Below, piece after piece: positions 12,346 through 24,014 of a DNA stretch of 62,000 bases; the first letter of the stretch is position 1; each line of letters opens with the position of its first letter. The stretch covers positions 1 to 62,000 of the forward strand of contig JBBHKE010000669.1 in NCBI GenBank assembly GCA_037447655.1. The letters run 5' to 3'. Origin of the DNA: Zygnema cylindricum. Taxonomy: Eukaryota; Streptophyta; Zygnematophyceae; Zygnematales; Zygnemataceae. Made by a program: the position numbers and the translations under genes. The notes under the pieces were generated by a model. That model saw nothing but the letters and a program-made list of their open reading frames with translations. It was not told where the DNA came from and ran no database searches.

Positions 12346-14250
12346 CCTCCACCTCCATCTTCTCTTACCCTTGTTGTTTTCTCGGCTGCTCCCATCGCTC
12401 CTACCAGCTAATCAACTGCCCTTCCTCTTCATCCAGTCATAAATTCTGAAAATACTACCTCGTCTCTCCCTCTTTTCCAAGATGATCCTCTTTTTGGCAA
12501 TCTTTGCCCCATAATTTTTTCCCACTCACCTCTTCCTAGGCCTTTTACTCATATTGAGCCTTCACATCCCGAGCTTGAGACTTCCCCTGTTCGTGAGCCC
12601 TCTCTTTTACCTCACCGTAACCCAGCACACCCTAGAGTTCCCACTTCTCGGCTAATTACCTCCATAGGCCATACCTCTCTTGCTTACGCTTACTCGGCTG
12701 GGGCCTATGCCTCTATTATTTCAGCCCCTCTCTCTCTCAAAGTTGCCCTAAAACGTCCTTATGCCTCCCTTTGGAAAATTGCCGCTGATGCTAAATTCAA
12801 TGCCTAAATTTCCAACAAAACAATGAATCTTGTTCCCCTTCCCCTTGGAAGAAAGGCAATCAGCTCAAAATGGGTATTCCGTGTGTAACAGAAAGACGAT
12901 GGATCCGTGGACAAATACAAAGCTTGCTTGGTGGCGAAGGGCTTTTCCCAAATCGAAGGTATAGATTTTACTGAAACCTTTGCTCCAAATGCACGATTGA
13001 CATCTACTTGCACTTTACTTGCTTTAGTTGTTGAACTTGATTTCCATGTTTATCAGATGGATGTTAAGAATGCCTTCTTAAATGGGATCTTGTCTGAGGA
13101 CATTTCATGCATTAGCCTGAGCGTTATATTTCCCTTGGTTTTGAGCATCTGGTTTGCCATCTCATTAAATAATCTATAGATAAGAACAAACCCTTCGTGT
13201 TTGGAACCATACTATAGATTGTATTATGTAGAAAAAAGGATTTACCCGAATTGATGTTGATTTCAGCATTTACTCTCGCGGCCTTGGCACCTCCTTGATC
13301 ATTGTTGCCATATTTGTCGATGATCTACTTCTTGTTGGTCCTTCTCTCTCTGAAATCTCTACTATCAAATCTCTTTTTCAAACCCATTTTGATATGGCCG
13401 AACTAGGTCATCTCACGTATTATTTAGGCATTCAAGTTTCTTGTAACCGCTCATCTCGCACCCTTGCCCTCTCTCATGGGACCTTTGTCTCTGATCTTTT
13501 AGAACCCTTTGGCATGGGAGAGTGCTCCTCCCTTTCCACTCCTTTGGATGCCAATGCCCCTCTCGTCCCTTCCACTGATTCCCTTCTCTCTCCCTCCCTC
13601 CATTCCACTTACCGCTCGATGGTCGGGGCCGTTATGTATACCATGCAGGCCACAACAGTCACTAAACTCAGTTAATTCCTCCAACATCCTTCTCTTGATC
13701 ATTTTGCCGCAGACAAACGTGTCTTCCGTTATCTACAAGGCACTAACACTCTTTGTTTTACATATTCTTTCTCTGGCTCTAGTGCTCTTACGGGTTTTGT
13801 TGATTCAGATTGGGCACAAGATGAGCTTTCCCGCAGTTCCACCACTGGCTCATGCTTCTTTTTGGGCATTGGTCTTATCTCTTGGTCATGCAGAAAGAAG
13901 CCTACCACGGCATGCTCCAGCACTGAGGTGGAATATATGGCTGTTTGTCACACCGCCAAGGAAGCTGTCTGGCTTCAGACTCTACATTCCAATATTGGAT
14001 TTACCCTTTCAGCCCCTACTCCTATTTTTTCCGATTCCTAGGGAGCTCTTGCTTTGATCCGCAATCGTATTCACCACAAGCGGACGAAGCACATCGACAT
14101 TCAGTATCATTACTCTCGAGAGCCGGTCGAAGATGGCACTCTGTAGTTTCTTTACGTCAAATTTGTCGACAAAGTGGCCGATTATCTCACAAAGGCTTTT
14201 TATCGCCCTCACTTTGAGCAGCATTGTTGTTAAAATGTATATATTTTCTA
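12346..14250 (+). pseudogene. Degenerate Ty1/copia pol (reverse transcriptase and RNase H)
   Basis: Fragments in successive frames give the copia RT core: ISSKWVFRV, KACLVAKGFSQIEGIDFTET, YQMDVKNAFLNG, and the catalytic FVDDLLLVG at about 13314-13340 (FVDD in place of YVDD), then LGIQVS. RNase H follows with GFVDSDWAQDELSRSSTTG, CSSTEVEYMA and HHKRTKHIDIQYH, ending near 14230. At least four in-frame stops and several frameshifts separate these, so it is dead. The gag, protease and integrase parts are absent, cut off at LTR copy B. The plus orientation is opposite to the LTR pair. Confidence 0.85.
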
Positions 14251-15418
14251 GGTCTGAATAAAGGGAAAATTAATAAAGAGGAAGTCAGCAAAAGCAACAT
14301 GCCTCTCGCTCCACTCTCGAAACCCCCACACTTGTTGCAGTCACTGAAAGTTGGAGAGACAGCTAGAGCCATGGTTGCCCCTGCTGCATAAAGAGAGAGA
14401 CAGACTATAGTTTTTGGTAGGTTTACCAAAACTCTTTTGACGGACCCAAGCATTTTTTTCCTGGTACCTGCTGTCCATCAAAAATCAAATAGCCAGTAGC
14501 TTTATCCTGTAGTCTAAGACCTATGCTAAAATATATAGGGTACGATAAATATATGAACATAAATAGTTAGACTAATTCATTTAACGACATAGTAAGACAT
14601 AAACAATTTGTATTGTATGAACTACGGGTTATTTTGAAACAGATATCGCGCATTTGTTTCGAATGTGAAACAAATATCGCGCAATTATTTAGACGACCAT
14701 TTTCAAATGTCGGTCTTCATCGAACGGTCGTGGTGCGAGCCGGGATTCCAGACTGGGCGACTTGGCGTTTTCGGGCACCGCCACTACGAATGACACGTGG
14801 CAGGATCCAGGAGGATTGAGGGATTTTCAAAACGCAAGATGATAATTTCGGATGTGACAAATATCACATTATGGTGATGTCGTACAATGACCGTACAAAC
14901 ACTATGACGGTGCCTCTACTTTCTTGTACAGTAAAGTTTTACGATTGGACCATACCTCAGTATTAGGGAGCTTAGAGAGGGGTTTTAGGACTTAGAATAA
15001 TTTTGCCAGGTAGTCACCTCTCTCCTAGAGAGCATCTATATAAATAGGCAAACTTTGCCATTTAATTAAAACTCACTCAGTGAACCATTTTCAATGATTC
15101 TTTTTGGTGCGAACTAAGGGGAGTCTTGGCTACACAAGGGTGCAGTTGGTCAAAGTTTTTTCCTCCAAGGGTGGATGCATTTCTAAGGGAAAGTCAAAGT
15201 GGGTGAATGTGTCCAAAACGCATACTCTAACTTTGCATTCTGTGGTGGAACTGAGCACACAAAAAGTTTTATTTCACAGGGGTGAAGTTGTATTCGGGTT
15301 CTCATTGTTAAAGGGTCAATCATTTGGGTTTGTATCAACTTGGAGTCAGCAATAACTAGATAAACTTCGAGAGAGCTGCCTACTTTGAGGACAAATGGAG
15401 GTCTCATAGTTTCAGGTT
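14251..15418. other. Intergenic DNA, possible LTR/leader upstream of the next gag
   Basis: A CTATATAAATAGG motif at about 15037-15049 resembles a TATA box and lies 370 bp before a copia gag, so 14.9-15.4 kb may be a decayed LTR or leader. I found no matching second LTR. A small inverted repeat with ATATCGCGCA lies near 14643-14685. Confidence 0.35.
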
Positions 15419-16923
15419 ATGGGCCCACCATCTAGGGTGCCTATGTTTGATGGAACATACTTCACTTATTGGGAGTTTACGATGGAGGGATTGCTTTTCG
15501 AAAAGCACTTATGGGGAATTGTTTCGGGACAAGTGAGGTGTTCGCCACCGGGCTTTGGTGGAGCTCACTACGGAGATTCATCTGGGGCTTCCCAAAAAAC
15601 CAACCGGATTTCATATGCAACGGAAGGTTAAGGGAAAATCATTGCCATGGAAGGGGGGAAAAGGGAGAAAGGAAAAGGAACACATATGATTTTGGGAGCT
15701 AGGCTATCGGTTACGGTCCCACTTGTTGGGGTTATAACTAAAACTAAAGAAACTGACAGTAGAATTTGGGAGTATAAGAACACTATAGCAAAACATCTCA
15801 TACTTAGAAATGTGTCTAAGTCCATACCTATCACTCTTTTAAATCTAACGAAGTCTTCAGAAATCTGGGAAACACTAAGACATATTTATAAGAGTGAGAC
15901 TATACAGAGGCAACAGTTAGTAAAACAAGAAATAGGGGCCTATGTTTATAAAGGCGGTAGCATGATAGAGTTTCGCAATGATATTGCTCCGTTATATGTT
16001 GAGCTTGCTAGTGCGGGATATGTAAAATCTGAGGAGAGAAAGATTAACACACTAATCATGAAACTCCCAGATGAGTACGAAAACATCATTAACCGTATGC
16101 AAGAAATGGATAGCTCCTCATGGACTTCGAGCATTACCATGGGGATAATTCTTGTGAGGGAAAGCACTTTGGAGCTTCGTAGGAGAAGTAACAGGGTGAA
16201 TGCACTAACTGCTGGTGGTGACTAGCGGAAGCGTGATGAGAGGAACGGCGGTGACGAGCGGAAGCGTGATGAGAGGAAGAAAGACAAAGGTAAACCTTAT
16301 CGAAATTTTGGTGGAAAGAGAGGGAGAGGAAAAAAAAAGGGGAGCTTTGAAAAAGCGGGTTTACTTCTTTTCTAGGGAGCCGGGTCACTATATGGAGGAG
16401 TGTCCTAGTTTGGAAGAAATTAGAAGTTGGAATGTTAATGAGGAGGAACAATGGGAAGAGGAGAACGATGATGAAGATTTTTTGGAGCTTTTTTGCATCG
16501 GTAACATGGGGAAGAAAGAAAAGCACACAGAAATTCAACGAAAGCTACAGTGTGCTTTTGGAGGTATAAGGGAATTAAAGAGAGAGGAGAAACTTGAGGG
16601 AGTTCAAATTATTGAGCATAGTTTCATATATATTTTGGAAACACAAAACAGGTCGGAAAGGGAGACTTCAACGGATTTCTGAGGAAAGGGGAGAAGAAAA
16701 TCTAAAAGGGGCTCTAAAGGATAAGGGAGAAGAGGAATATTTGATTAAAAGTTTAGGGGAGGAGAAATATATTTTGGGAATAAAAATAGAAAGTGGTAGT
16801 GGAAAAAATATCGTGGGAGAAAGTGAGGAAAGTTCAGAAAATGGAGTAATTATCATGGATAAAAATATGAGTTCGGAAAATGTAGATTTTATGAGGAACT
16901 TAGTGCGGGGACTTTTGATTTAA
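15419..16923 (+). pseudogene. Degenerate Ty1/copia gag with ruined zinc knuckle
   Basis: The frame starts MGPPSRVPMFDGTYFTYWEF (the N-terminal DUF4219-like motif), then shifts frame before about 15647. It continues with the UBN2 core: IWEYKNTIAKHLILRN, SSEIWETLRHIYKSET, LPDEYENIINRM. After another shift, a KR-rich linker leads to a knuckle remnant YFFSREPGHYMEECP, where the first two cysteines of CxxC-x4-H-x4-C are lost but His and the last Cys remain. The downstream Glu-rich frame to 16923 has no protease or pol. It is unrelated in detail to the gag at 9.3 kb. Confidence 0.8.
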
Positions 16924-17869
16924 GGATAAATTTGGGGGGTAATGATTTTGACATCACTAATGGGAGTGATGCCATCTATGAAGGTATGCTTGTAAAAGGG
17001 TTAGCATCTGGGTGTGTGTTGCAGATTGGAGATGGGGCTGACTGTTTCAATTGCAAAAGGAAAATTGGATTTCGTTAGGGTCACATACGCATCATAAACT
17101 CTTTCAAACTGCAATAGTGAAGTAATGTATGCTACTGACATCTACACATTTTGTGCCGCTTTTATAAATCAACCCCAATTTAAAACAAAAAAAATGCAAT
17201 GATATATTATTACTACTTGTATATTTCACGACTTAGTAGCGTACTTGCATGTAATGTGAATTGTAAATCAACAACAACAATAATATATCCCTTTATTAAT
17301 AACCGTTTCTTACAAATCACAATATTTCGTAATCTTTCATTTGATATGTATTTTTAAGAATCAATTGAGTCGGGATGGCACACGCGTACCTTTTCCTATT
17401 TTGCTCTTGCGATGTTAAATCAACAACAATAATAATATATCCCTCTATTAATAACCGTTTTTTACGAATTACAATATTTCCGTAACCTTTCATTTGATAT
17501 GTATTTTTAGACATCAATTGAGCCGAGATGGCACACGCGTACCTTTTATTTTTTTTCTCTTGCGATGTATGTTGAGGCATCAATTTTGCACCGACGGCAC
17601 ATGGGAACATGGGTCGTGGTCATAAGGGACATAATGTTTTGGGTCCTGGGGACGTAAAGACACCGCCTCGCGCGCACACAGATATCGTTTATTTAAGGTT
17701 TTCAACACGGCAGCCAAAGGTCTATATTTTTTATCGAAAAAACCGATTTTTAATTTTGTGTTTTTTCTCTTGATAGTAGTATTACACTCTTCATGGGAAC
17801 AAAACTATAGGGTGATTTAATCACCTTAAAGTGTGTTTTTTTTCAGTACTGTCGGTGGTCGTTCATAGG
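16924..17869. other. Intergenic DNA between gag remnant and tandem array
   Basis: No gene was seen. It includes the duplicated segment at 17265-17568 listed separately. Confidence 0.5.
17265..17568. repeat. Tandem duplication, ~152 bp x 2
   Basis: Two adjacent copies of about 152 bp both start AAATCAACAACAA and both contain GATGGCACACGCGTACCTTT and CTCTTGCGATGT. They differ by scattered substitutions and small indels. Confidence 0.8.
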
Positions 17870-18470
17870 TACTGGCGGGCGGGAACGTTGCATTACGCCA
17901 TCAGTACAGCGGTACATACTACGGACGGTCGCACGACAACGTTACATTGTGCCAGGTACGGCAGTATGTACTGCTAACAGGCGGCGACGTAGAAATACGC
18001 CAGCAAGGGGGCAGCGTAGTATTACGCCTGGCGGTAGCATACAATTACGCCACCGAGCGCCATCGTGGAATACGCCACCGAGCGGCATCGTGGAATTACG
18101 CCATCGAGCGGCATCGTGGAATTGCGCCACCGAGCTGTATCGTGGAATTACGCCACCGAGCGGCATCGTGGAATTATGCCACTGAGCGGCAGCGTAGAAT
18201 TACGCCAACGGGTGGCAACGTATAATTACGCCAACTGTAGGCGGCGTAGAATTACGACACTGAGCGGCAACGTACAATCACGCCAGCCGACGGAAGTGTA
18301 AAATTACGCCACCAAGCGGCAGCTTATAATCTGCCACCGGGCGGCAGCGTAGAATTTTGCCGGCCAACATCAGCGTAGAATTATGCCACCAGGCGGGCGG
18401 CAGTGTAGAATTACGCTAGCAGGCGAGCGACAGCGTAGAATATTGCCACGGTACGGCGATCTCTACCGCG
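17870..18470. repeat. Minisatellite, 26-bp unit, about 20 degenerate copies
   Basis: The unit starts GCCACCGAGCGGCATCG and ends GGAATTAC. The best-preserved copies are at 18052-18230; the edges are more divergent. It is GC-rich compared with its surroundings. All three plus frames are partly open because 26 is not a multiple of three, so the open frames here are repeat artefacts. Confidence 0.85.
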
Positions 18471-18990
18471 ACGGGCGGTAGCGCTACATCGTGCCCGCGG
18501 TATGGTTGTGTGACGAAAAAAAACCGAGACAGACACGTCGCCTATATAAGGGTGTCCCCAAAGGTGAACAACGTTCCCTTATTTATATACTGATGGAGAC
18601 GCACCCTAACACGTCCCTAGGATTGATTGTTTACGTGGACTCTTGCTTAGATTTTGCAGGTTTTAGAAAAAACAGATTCCAAATGATCTTGCGATTATTT
18701 TACGAAGTTGCGATGTCACACAACCATGAGGCAGAGGTCGCAAACGGTCAACCGAAACCGTGACCGACGGTTAAGCGACCACCCGCGCCGGATCCGGAAC
18801 GGATTCGGTTGCCAAATTTTGAGGGCCGGGCGGTTGCGGTCAGGTGATTCACCGGAAATAAAAAACGGTCGGTTACGGTCGGTCAACCAATAAACAAAAA
18901 AAAAGAAAATTTTGTACTGTCCACACAGTCCAACATTATTGAACTTTGTACTCTTTGGTATCGTGGAAGTACGTGACATCATGATTAGCG

Positions 18991-19212
18991 TCGCAATTTG
19001 GACACGGTAGTAACACTATTCATTTCGCAAATCTTAGGGAACGCGACAAAGCGTCGAAATCTGACACGGTAGTAACACTATTCATTACGCAAATCTTAGG
19101 GAACGCGACAAAGTGTCGCAAATCTGACACGGTACACCGTCAATCGCTATTAGTGTAAAGGAATAAATAGTGTAAAAAAAAAATTAGTGTTATTAACACT
19201 AATATTTAAAAA

Positions 19213-19251
<39 letters not shown>

Positions 19252-19810
19252 TATATACTTATTAATCTCTAACTGTATTTTGGGTTGTCCTGAATAATAA
19301 ATATCCGCCCTTTCGATGTGTACAGTAATATGTGTTCTTGTACAAAATCTGACAATTTGTACGCCATCGTGCTGTTCACACGGTCGACGGATGAACATAT
19401 GAGAACGTGATTTTTGGTGGACGAGTTTGTTTCTCTTTCTTCCAGTGCACATCCACATGTGTGCGCAATAATGTTAAGTGTATTTTTATGCTTTTGTAAT
19501 TTAAAAAGTACCATTTCATACGAAGATACCCTGTCCGTACGCCACACTATTTCCATCGCAGTGTACTTTCCTTATTAACGCTAATTGAAAAAAAAACCTA
19601 ATTAGAATAATGGAAAAAATAGAATTATGGATTGTATTTCGGGTTTTTTTTTTGAAAAAAGGGCACCGATTTGGCGTTATATACTCTAATAGCGATTGAC
19701 AGTGTAGTATACTATTCATTTCTCAAATCTTAGGGAACGCGACAAAGCGTCGCAAATCTGACACGTTAGTAAACACTATTCATTTCGCAAATCTATGGGA
19801 ACGCGACAAA
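18991..19810. repeat. 62-bp tandem array split by a MITE
   Basis: Units of about 62-63 bp (GACACGGTAGTAACACTATTC ... GGGAACGCGACAAA) occur at 18991-19134 and resume at 19705-19810. The MITE at 19135-19704 lies at the TA of the GGTA/GTA position within a unit, so the array predates it. Confidence 0.8.
19135..19704. mobile_element. TA-flanked MITE (CACCGC family), copy 2
   Basis: The termini are CACCGTCAATCGCTATTAG and the inverted CTAATAGCGATTGACAGTG, with TA at both flanks (19133-19134, 19705-19706). The interior holds an (AT)n run at about 19217-19245. It is longer (570 bp) than the other copies. Confidence 0.85.
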
Positions 19811-19827
19811 TCGTAATTATTGGCTTA

Positions 19828-20555
19828 GGGTGAAGTTCCATCATACGTTTCTGTATTTGTACGGCAAACTCTACAGACCGGGTCGATTGAGCCGAAGTTC
19901 CATCACGTAGAGTTTGTAAGCCACGTGTTTTAAATTGATTGGCGCCACGCAAGCTACGATCCGATATTGATATCTTTCAGATTTTTAGCACCGACAAACT
20001 TAACTTCAAATCTTGACTTGCGTACAGTGTACCTGGGTACAAAGTAATAATACGACAAAACTTTTGCAGACGCCAGTCTGCACGCCAGCTCATTTTTTAG
20101 GGTTTCAGCTTTCGAACAAAACGAAAGTCCTTTGAGAGAAATAGTGTGACGAACAAAAGTTACCGAAAATAGCGTGACGAGGGAGTGTTACGAAATTTCG
20201 TTTTTATTTTCGGTTGTATTTTGGAAACCGCGTGTCATGTGCAAATCTTTAGATTTTTCGTTGATTTTCCATCATGACACGTAGCTTAATTGTCCACCGT
20301 GTCACAATTTTTTTTTTTATGTGTATGCCAACCCACCTCGTCGAGGTGGGTTGAGTCTAACAGAGAAAATTGAAGCGAACTCATCGCAGATGAACATCCG
20401 ACGGCCGGTATTATCTCCAAGACCTCCGGAGAGTCTCGGCAAGATTCTCTGTAATGTTGGTTTTCGTATAAAAACAAAATAGGCGGTACGATCTGGTACG
20501 GAGAGTCTCGAATTTCCGTTAGAAACGCCACTTTTCGCTTGATGGAACTTCACCC
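19828..20555. mobile_element. 728-bp unit with 16-bp perfect terminal inverted repeats
   Basis: It starts GGGTGAAGTTCCATCA (19828-19843) and ends with the exact complement (20540-20555). No convincing target duplication was seen, so the superfamily is unassigned. A 25-bp perfect palindrome built on CAACCCACCTCG lies at 20329-20353. It is nested in the hAT-like element 18732-20763. Confidence 0.65.
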
Positions 20556-20786
20556 TTTTTCATACGTTGTACATTAGTTAATTTTGTACTTTTTCGGTTA
20601 CGGGCGGGCAAGGATAGTCGCGAGGAATCGAGTTTCGGTTAACTTTTATTATCGTAAACGCCGGTCGGTTAACGGTTAACAATTTTGGAGCGTGACATAA
20701 AGATTAAAAAAAAAAAAAACGGTCGGTTTCGGTTATGTAAAATTTTGACTTTTGCCACCTCTGGCATGAGGCGTTATTCCCAATAG

Positions 20787-21682
20787 TAGTGTTGTGTATA
20801 GGTAAGGATTTGCCGATAACCGATATGGGCCTTTTTTCGGGTACCCGATAATCGATATATTGGTACGATATATCGACATCGGTCTTATCGCCGATAAGTA
20901 GCCGATAATATCGGGTACTTATCGGCGATAATGCCGATAACGATAATTATCGGCGATAACTGTACGGACCGTACAGATAAATGTACGGTATGTACACTCA
21001 ACTGTACGTCATATTCTCCGGACGTGTACAAGCATAGAAAGTACTGTAGCCGCCATGAAATCTGTACGATTTTGATACGGATCCAGTAAAAACGATGTAC
21101 CTTTCACATCCGACGCCATGGCTTTGTCCCTTAATTCCTTGAAATCCACTAGGGACCTGCCACGTGTTAATCTGTCGGCTTTTTTGGCAAAAGGTGCCAA
21201 AAGAGCCATTCCGGGATGCCGGCGCTCACGCTGGCCCGTCCGTTCGTGTTTTCTCATTCCAAGTCGTCCGTTCGATTCCGGCGGCGCGCAGAATGTTATT
21301 TTGCGTCCGTTGTACTTTTGTGTCCGCCGTCCTTTTCCTGTTCCATGTTCACCAGTTTTTTAGTAAATTTCTGTACGTCGCCGTAAAAGTTTTGTTCAGT
21401 TAACCGGCCAACGTTTATGCGCAGCGTTTACCGTAATAAATTGCAGTTCAACTGTAACAGAACAGATTTTTATACGTGGCATGCCACGCTATATAAAATC
21501 AATAAAATAATACAGTATGTTATAAAGTACTATTGTACGCATACTATATATTTTTCTAAGTTATCGCCGATATGGAATTTGTTGGTCCCAGACCGATATA
21601 TCGGAAGCTCTGACCGTTCGATAACCGATAACTATCGGTATCGGTGTTATCGCGATAAGTTTTTTACCGATACACAACACTA
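20787..21682. mobile_element. 896-bp hAT-like element with perfect 8-bp TSD
   Basis: The termini are TAGTGTTGTGTATAGGTAA and the inverted TTACCGATACACAACACTA, flanked by identical CCCAATAG octamers (20779-20786, 21683-21690). The subterminal regions are packed with CCGATAA / TTATCGG motifs. The ends are close to those of the element at 5913-7540, so both belong to one family. It has no transposase. Confidence 0.9.
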
Positions 21683-21896
21683 CCCAATAGTATCGTTTTT
21701 TTGACCAACATGAGATTCAGCCGTAAAACTGTACAGTACTGTAGCACCGTGCAGTGTCCTTTCTCGTACCGTACAGCGATGCATTGTATTGTACTATTGT
21801 TAATTTGTTATGCACTTTACTTTACTTGCATGTGTCATCCCTCACTGAACAGTGCTCTACCGGATCATGTGTCATTCCGTACAGTATACTAAAGTA

Positions 21897-22109
21897 CACC
21901 CTGTATCGCTATAATTGTTTTTTTTTGCCACTTAAAACTTTTATTCTCCGTACACACCTGTCAAATTATGGATCTGACGGTTGCGATTGAAAGCCAAGAT
22001 TTTCACCTTCCGATTGGCGGTCTCCATCTGACAATCGGACAAGTGTGTACGGAGAAAAAGGTGTTTTAAGTGGCGAAAAAATTATTAACCCTAATAGCGA
22101 TTCTCGGTG
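21897..22109. mobile_element. TA-flanked MITE (CACCGC family), copy 3
   Basis: The ends are CACCCTGTATCGCTATAATTG and inverted CTAATAGCGATTCTCGGTG; TA on both sides. Inside is a long second inverted repeat (TTGCCACTTAAAAC / GTTTTAAGTGGCGAA) shared with the copy at 60812-61028. Confidence 0.82.
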
Positions 22110-22794
22110 TACTGCATGTCATGCCCAGCATCATGAGTCCATGGCTGTACGATTGAAGCGCCAAATGTGGCCGCGCCTCCTCGCGCATTCCTTCGCTGTC
22201 CTGCGGCACGATGCTGGACGAATGGGAGGCCGAGGCGGGGAGCCCTCGCACGCGCGAAGCTTCCTCGGAGGATCAAGTGGACACGTCACCTCAAGGCGTA
22301 TGTTCTTTCAGGCCATATTGTCCATTGAGGATCCTGAACTGCTGTTTCTTTTTTAGGGTTTGGGGAAGAGAAAAGATGTGTCTGATAACTTAAATGCTGT
22401 GGATGATTTGGTGTGAACAATTTGTGGTTATTTTATGGACTTTAGGGAATAGGAATAGGCAAAAGCAAAAGTAATTTTTAAGTACCAGTTTGGGAAGGTA
22501 GCAGAAGGGCAAACCCTCTCCCCTCTCCCCTCTCCCCTTCCTTGTCCCCCTCCCAGAGATAGATTTGAGCCTTCCATTCCTCCCTCCCCTCTCCCCTCTC
22601 CCTCTCCCTCCCCCTCTCCCCTCCCCTCCCCTCCCCTCCCTTCCCCTCCTCCTATGGCACCTCGGCTATAACTCCAATTGCCCCTTTTTTACCCTTCTCT
22701 CATATTGTTTTTATTTCGTGGAGCCTCAGAATTCGATCTCATACTATTCATTTTTCACGGAGTTAAAAAGTTCGAAATAATGTTTGGAAAAGTA
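22110..22794. other. Spacer upstream of VPS18; may hold its 5' end
   Basis: A C/T-rich stretch at about 22500-22650 includes one copy of the VPS18 intron-1 repeat motif (AGAGATAGATTTGAGCC at about 22555). A short GC-richer plus frame near 22140-22355 could contain 5' sequence of VPS18, but I cannot support an exon. Confidence 0.3.
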
Positions 22795-22973
22795 CACCGC
22801 CCATCGGTATTAGAGTTAATGAATTATTAGCTTTAAGTCTTTAACACTGTTTCAGAATTTAGTACACCAAACTACCTTTTGTGACGTGGCTCATTGTCAG
22901 CCACTTTCTTAAATAGTATTGTTAGCACTAACTTTTGAGTCAGTATGTTTAACTCTAATGGCGATGGGCGATG
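22795..22973. mobile_element. TA-flanked MITE (CACCGC family), copy 4
   Basis: The ends are CACCGCCCATCGGTATTAG and inverted CTAATGGCGATGGGCGATG, with TA at both flanks; 179 bp. Confidence 0.85.
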
Positions 22974-23328
22974 TAGTGGATTTATTTTTCTGGTGTGGTT
23001 ATTTAAATGCTGGATTAGTTGAATGTTGAGTTGGTGAAGAAGGAGAAAATTAATTGTCTGTTTCTATTCATTTTTTAATTGTTGCTTGGAATTGTTTAGA
23101 TATTTATTTAGATATTTCCGGGAACATGCTAATTTGTGAATGTCCCACATTGTTATGAAGCAAGTGAAAAACAGGCCAATGGGAGTAAAGGAAGAAACCA
23201 AAATTATTTTAAACGTTGTGTGAACCAAAGGAGTTACACTATAGAAAGTAATTTAAAGGATTTTGGATTAGGAATTTATAGGAGTTTTCAAATGTTTTAC
23301 GGGAGATTTATCCATTTCAAGTAAGATA

Positions 23329-23538
23329 CACCATGTATTGTTATTAGCGACAATGACACTATATCGGCGCCCTTAATTTTACCCCTCAAACCAAAAATAG
23401 TATCAATGACACGAGTTGTTTTTTTCTCATTGCTAATTCTTTAAACGGTTCAAATCCAACCAGGATTGAATTAGGATTTATAGGACTAATGTAATCCCCA
23501 CGGTTTTACTTTCTTTACTCTAATAACGATTCACGTTG
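23329..23538. mobile_element. TA-flanked MITE (CACCGC family), copy 5
   Basis: The ends are CACCATGTATTGTTATTAG and inverted CTAATAACGATTCACGTTG, with TA at both flanks. It ends about 100 bp before the first supported VPS18 exon. Confidence 0.8.
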
Positions 23539-23641
23539 TATCGACGTCCTCTATGAAACAAAAAAAAAAAAAAAAGTTTTTTGCGCTTTCAGTCTGTTCA
23601 CGTCCTTCCGAATTTCATGGTATGACATAACGCCACAACAG

Positions 23642-23978
23642 GTGAAGACAAACAAAGTTTTGGATCGAAACCGCATCTTCTCGGTGGAAGTCTTAGACCG
23701 GAATGCGGCACGGGGCCATGGAGTGGTCACATGTATGGCGGCCGCCAATAATGTGCTTTTGCTGGGAACAAGCAAGGGATGGATGGTGCGGTACGACTTC
23801 ACTACAGACGATTGCTTGGGTATGAAACACAACAGTTCCCCTTTATTTTTGTTGTCCAACTGCATGGCGAGAGTTTTGACATCTATGCTCAATTGTTTAC
23901 TTAGGATGTGGTTCAAAGAGCGAATATGGATGTGTCAGTTGGTTTGCTTTGACTTAGTATGACGTCCCCGTGTCTTTG

Positions 23979-24014
<36 letters not shown>

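Larger units (their letters stand above)
18732..20763. mobile_element. 2.0-kb hAT-like non-autonomous element with 8-bp TSD
   Basis: The left end CAGAGGTCGCAAACGGTCAA at 18732 is matched by an inverted right end reading CAGAGGTGGCAAAAGTCAAA, ending at 20763. Flanking octamers CCATGAGG (18724-18731) and GCATGAGG (20764-20771) agree at seven of eight bases. Repeated ACCGACCG/CGGTCGG motifs lie just inside both ends. It has no transposase frame and holds other repeats: a 62-bp tandem array, a TA-flanked MITE and a 728-bp TIR unit. Confidence 0.85.

Noticed and set aside
17942-18301. Overlapping frames in the 26-bp array encoding repeated HRGI/ASWN peptides
   Set aside because: Repeat artefact; three frames open, no start context and a degenerate array.
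17870-18470. Possible CRISPR-like array
   Set aside because: The units are head-to-tail with no unique spacers, in a eukaryotic genome.
23445-23470. GGTTCAAATCC, resembling a tRNA B box
   Set aside because: It lies in the interior of a MITE, and no A box or cloverleaf arms could be found around it.
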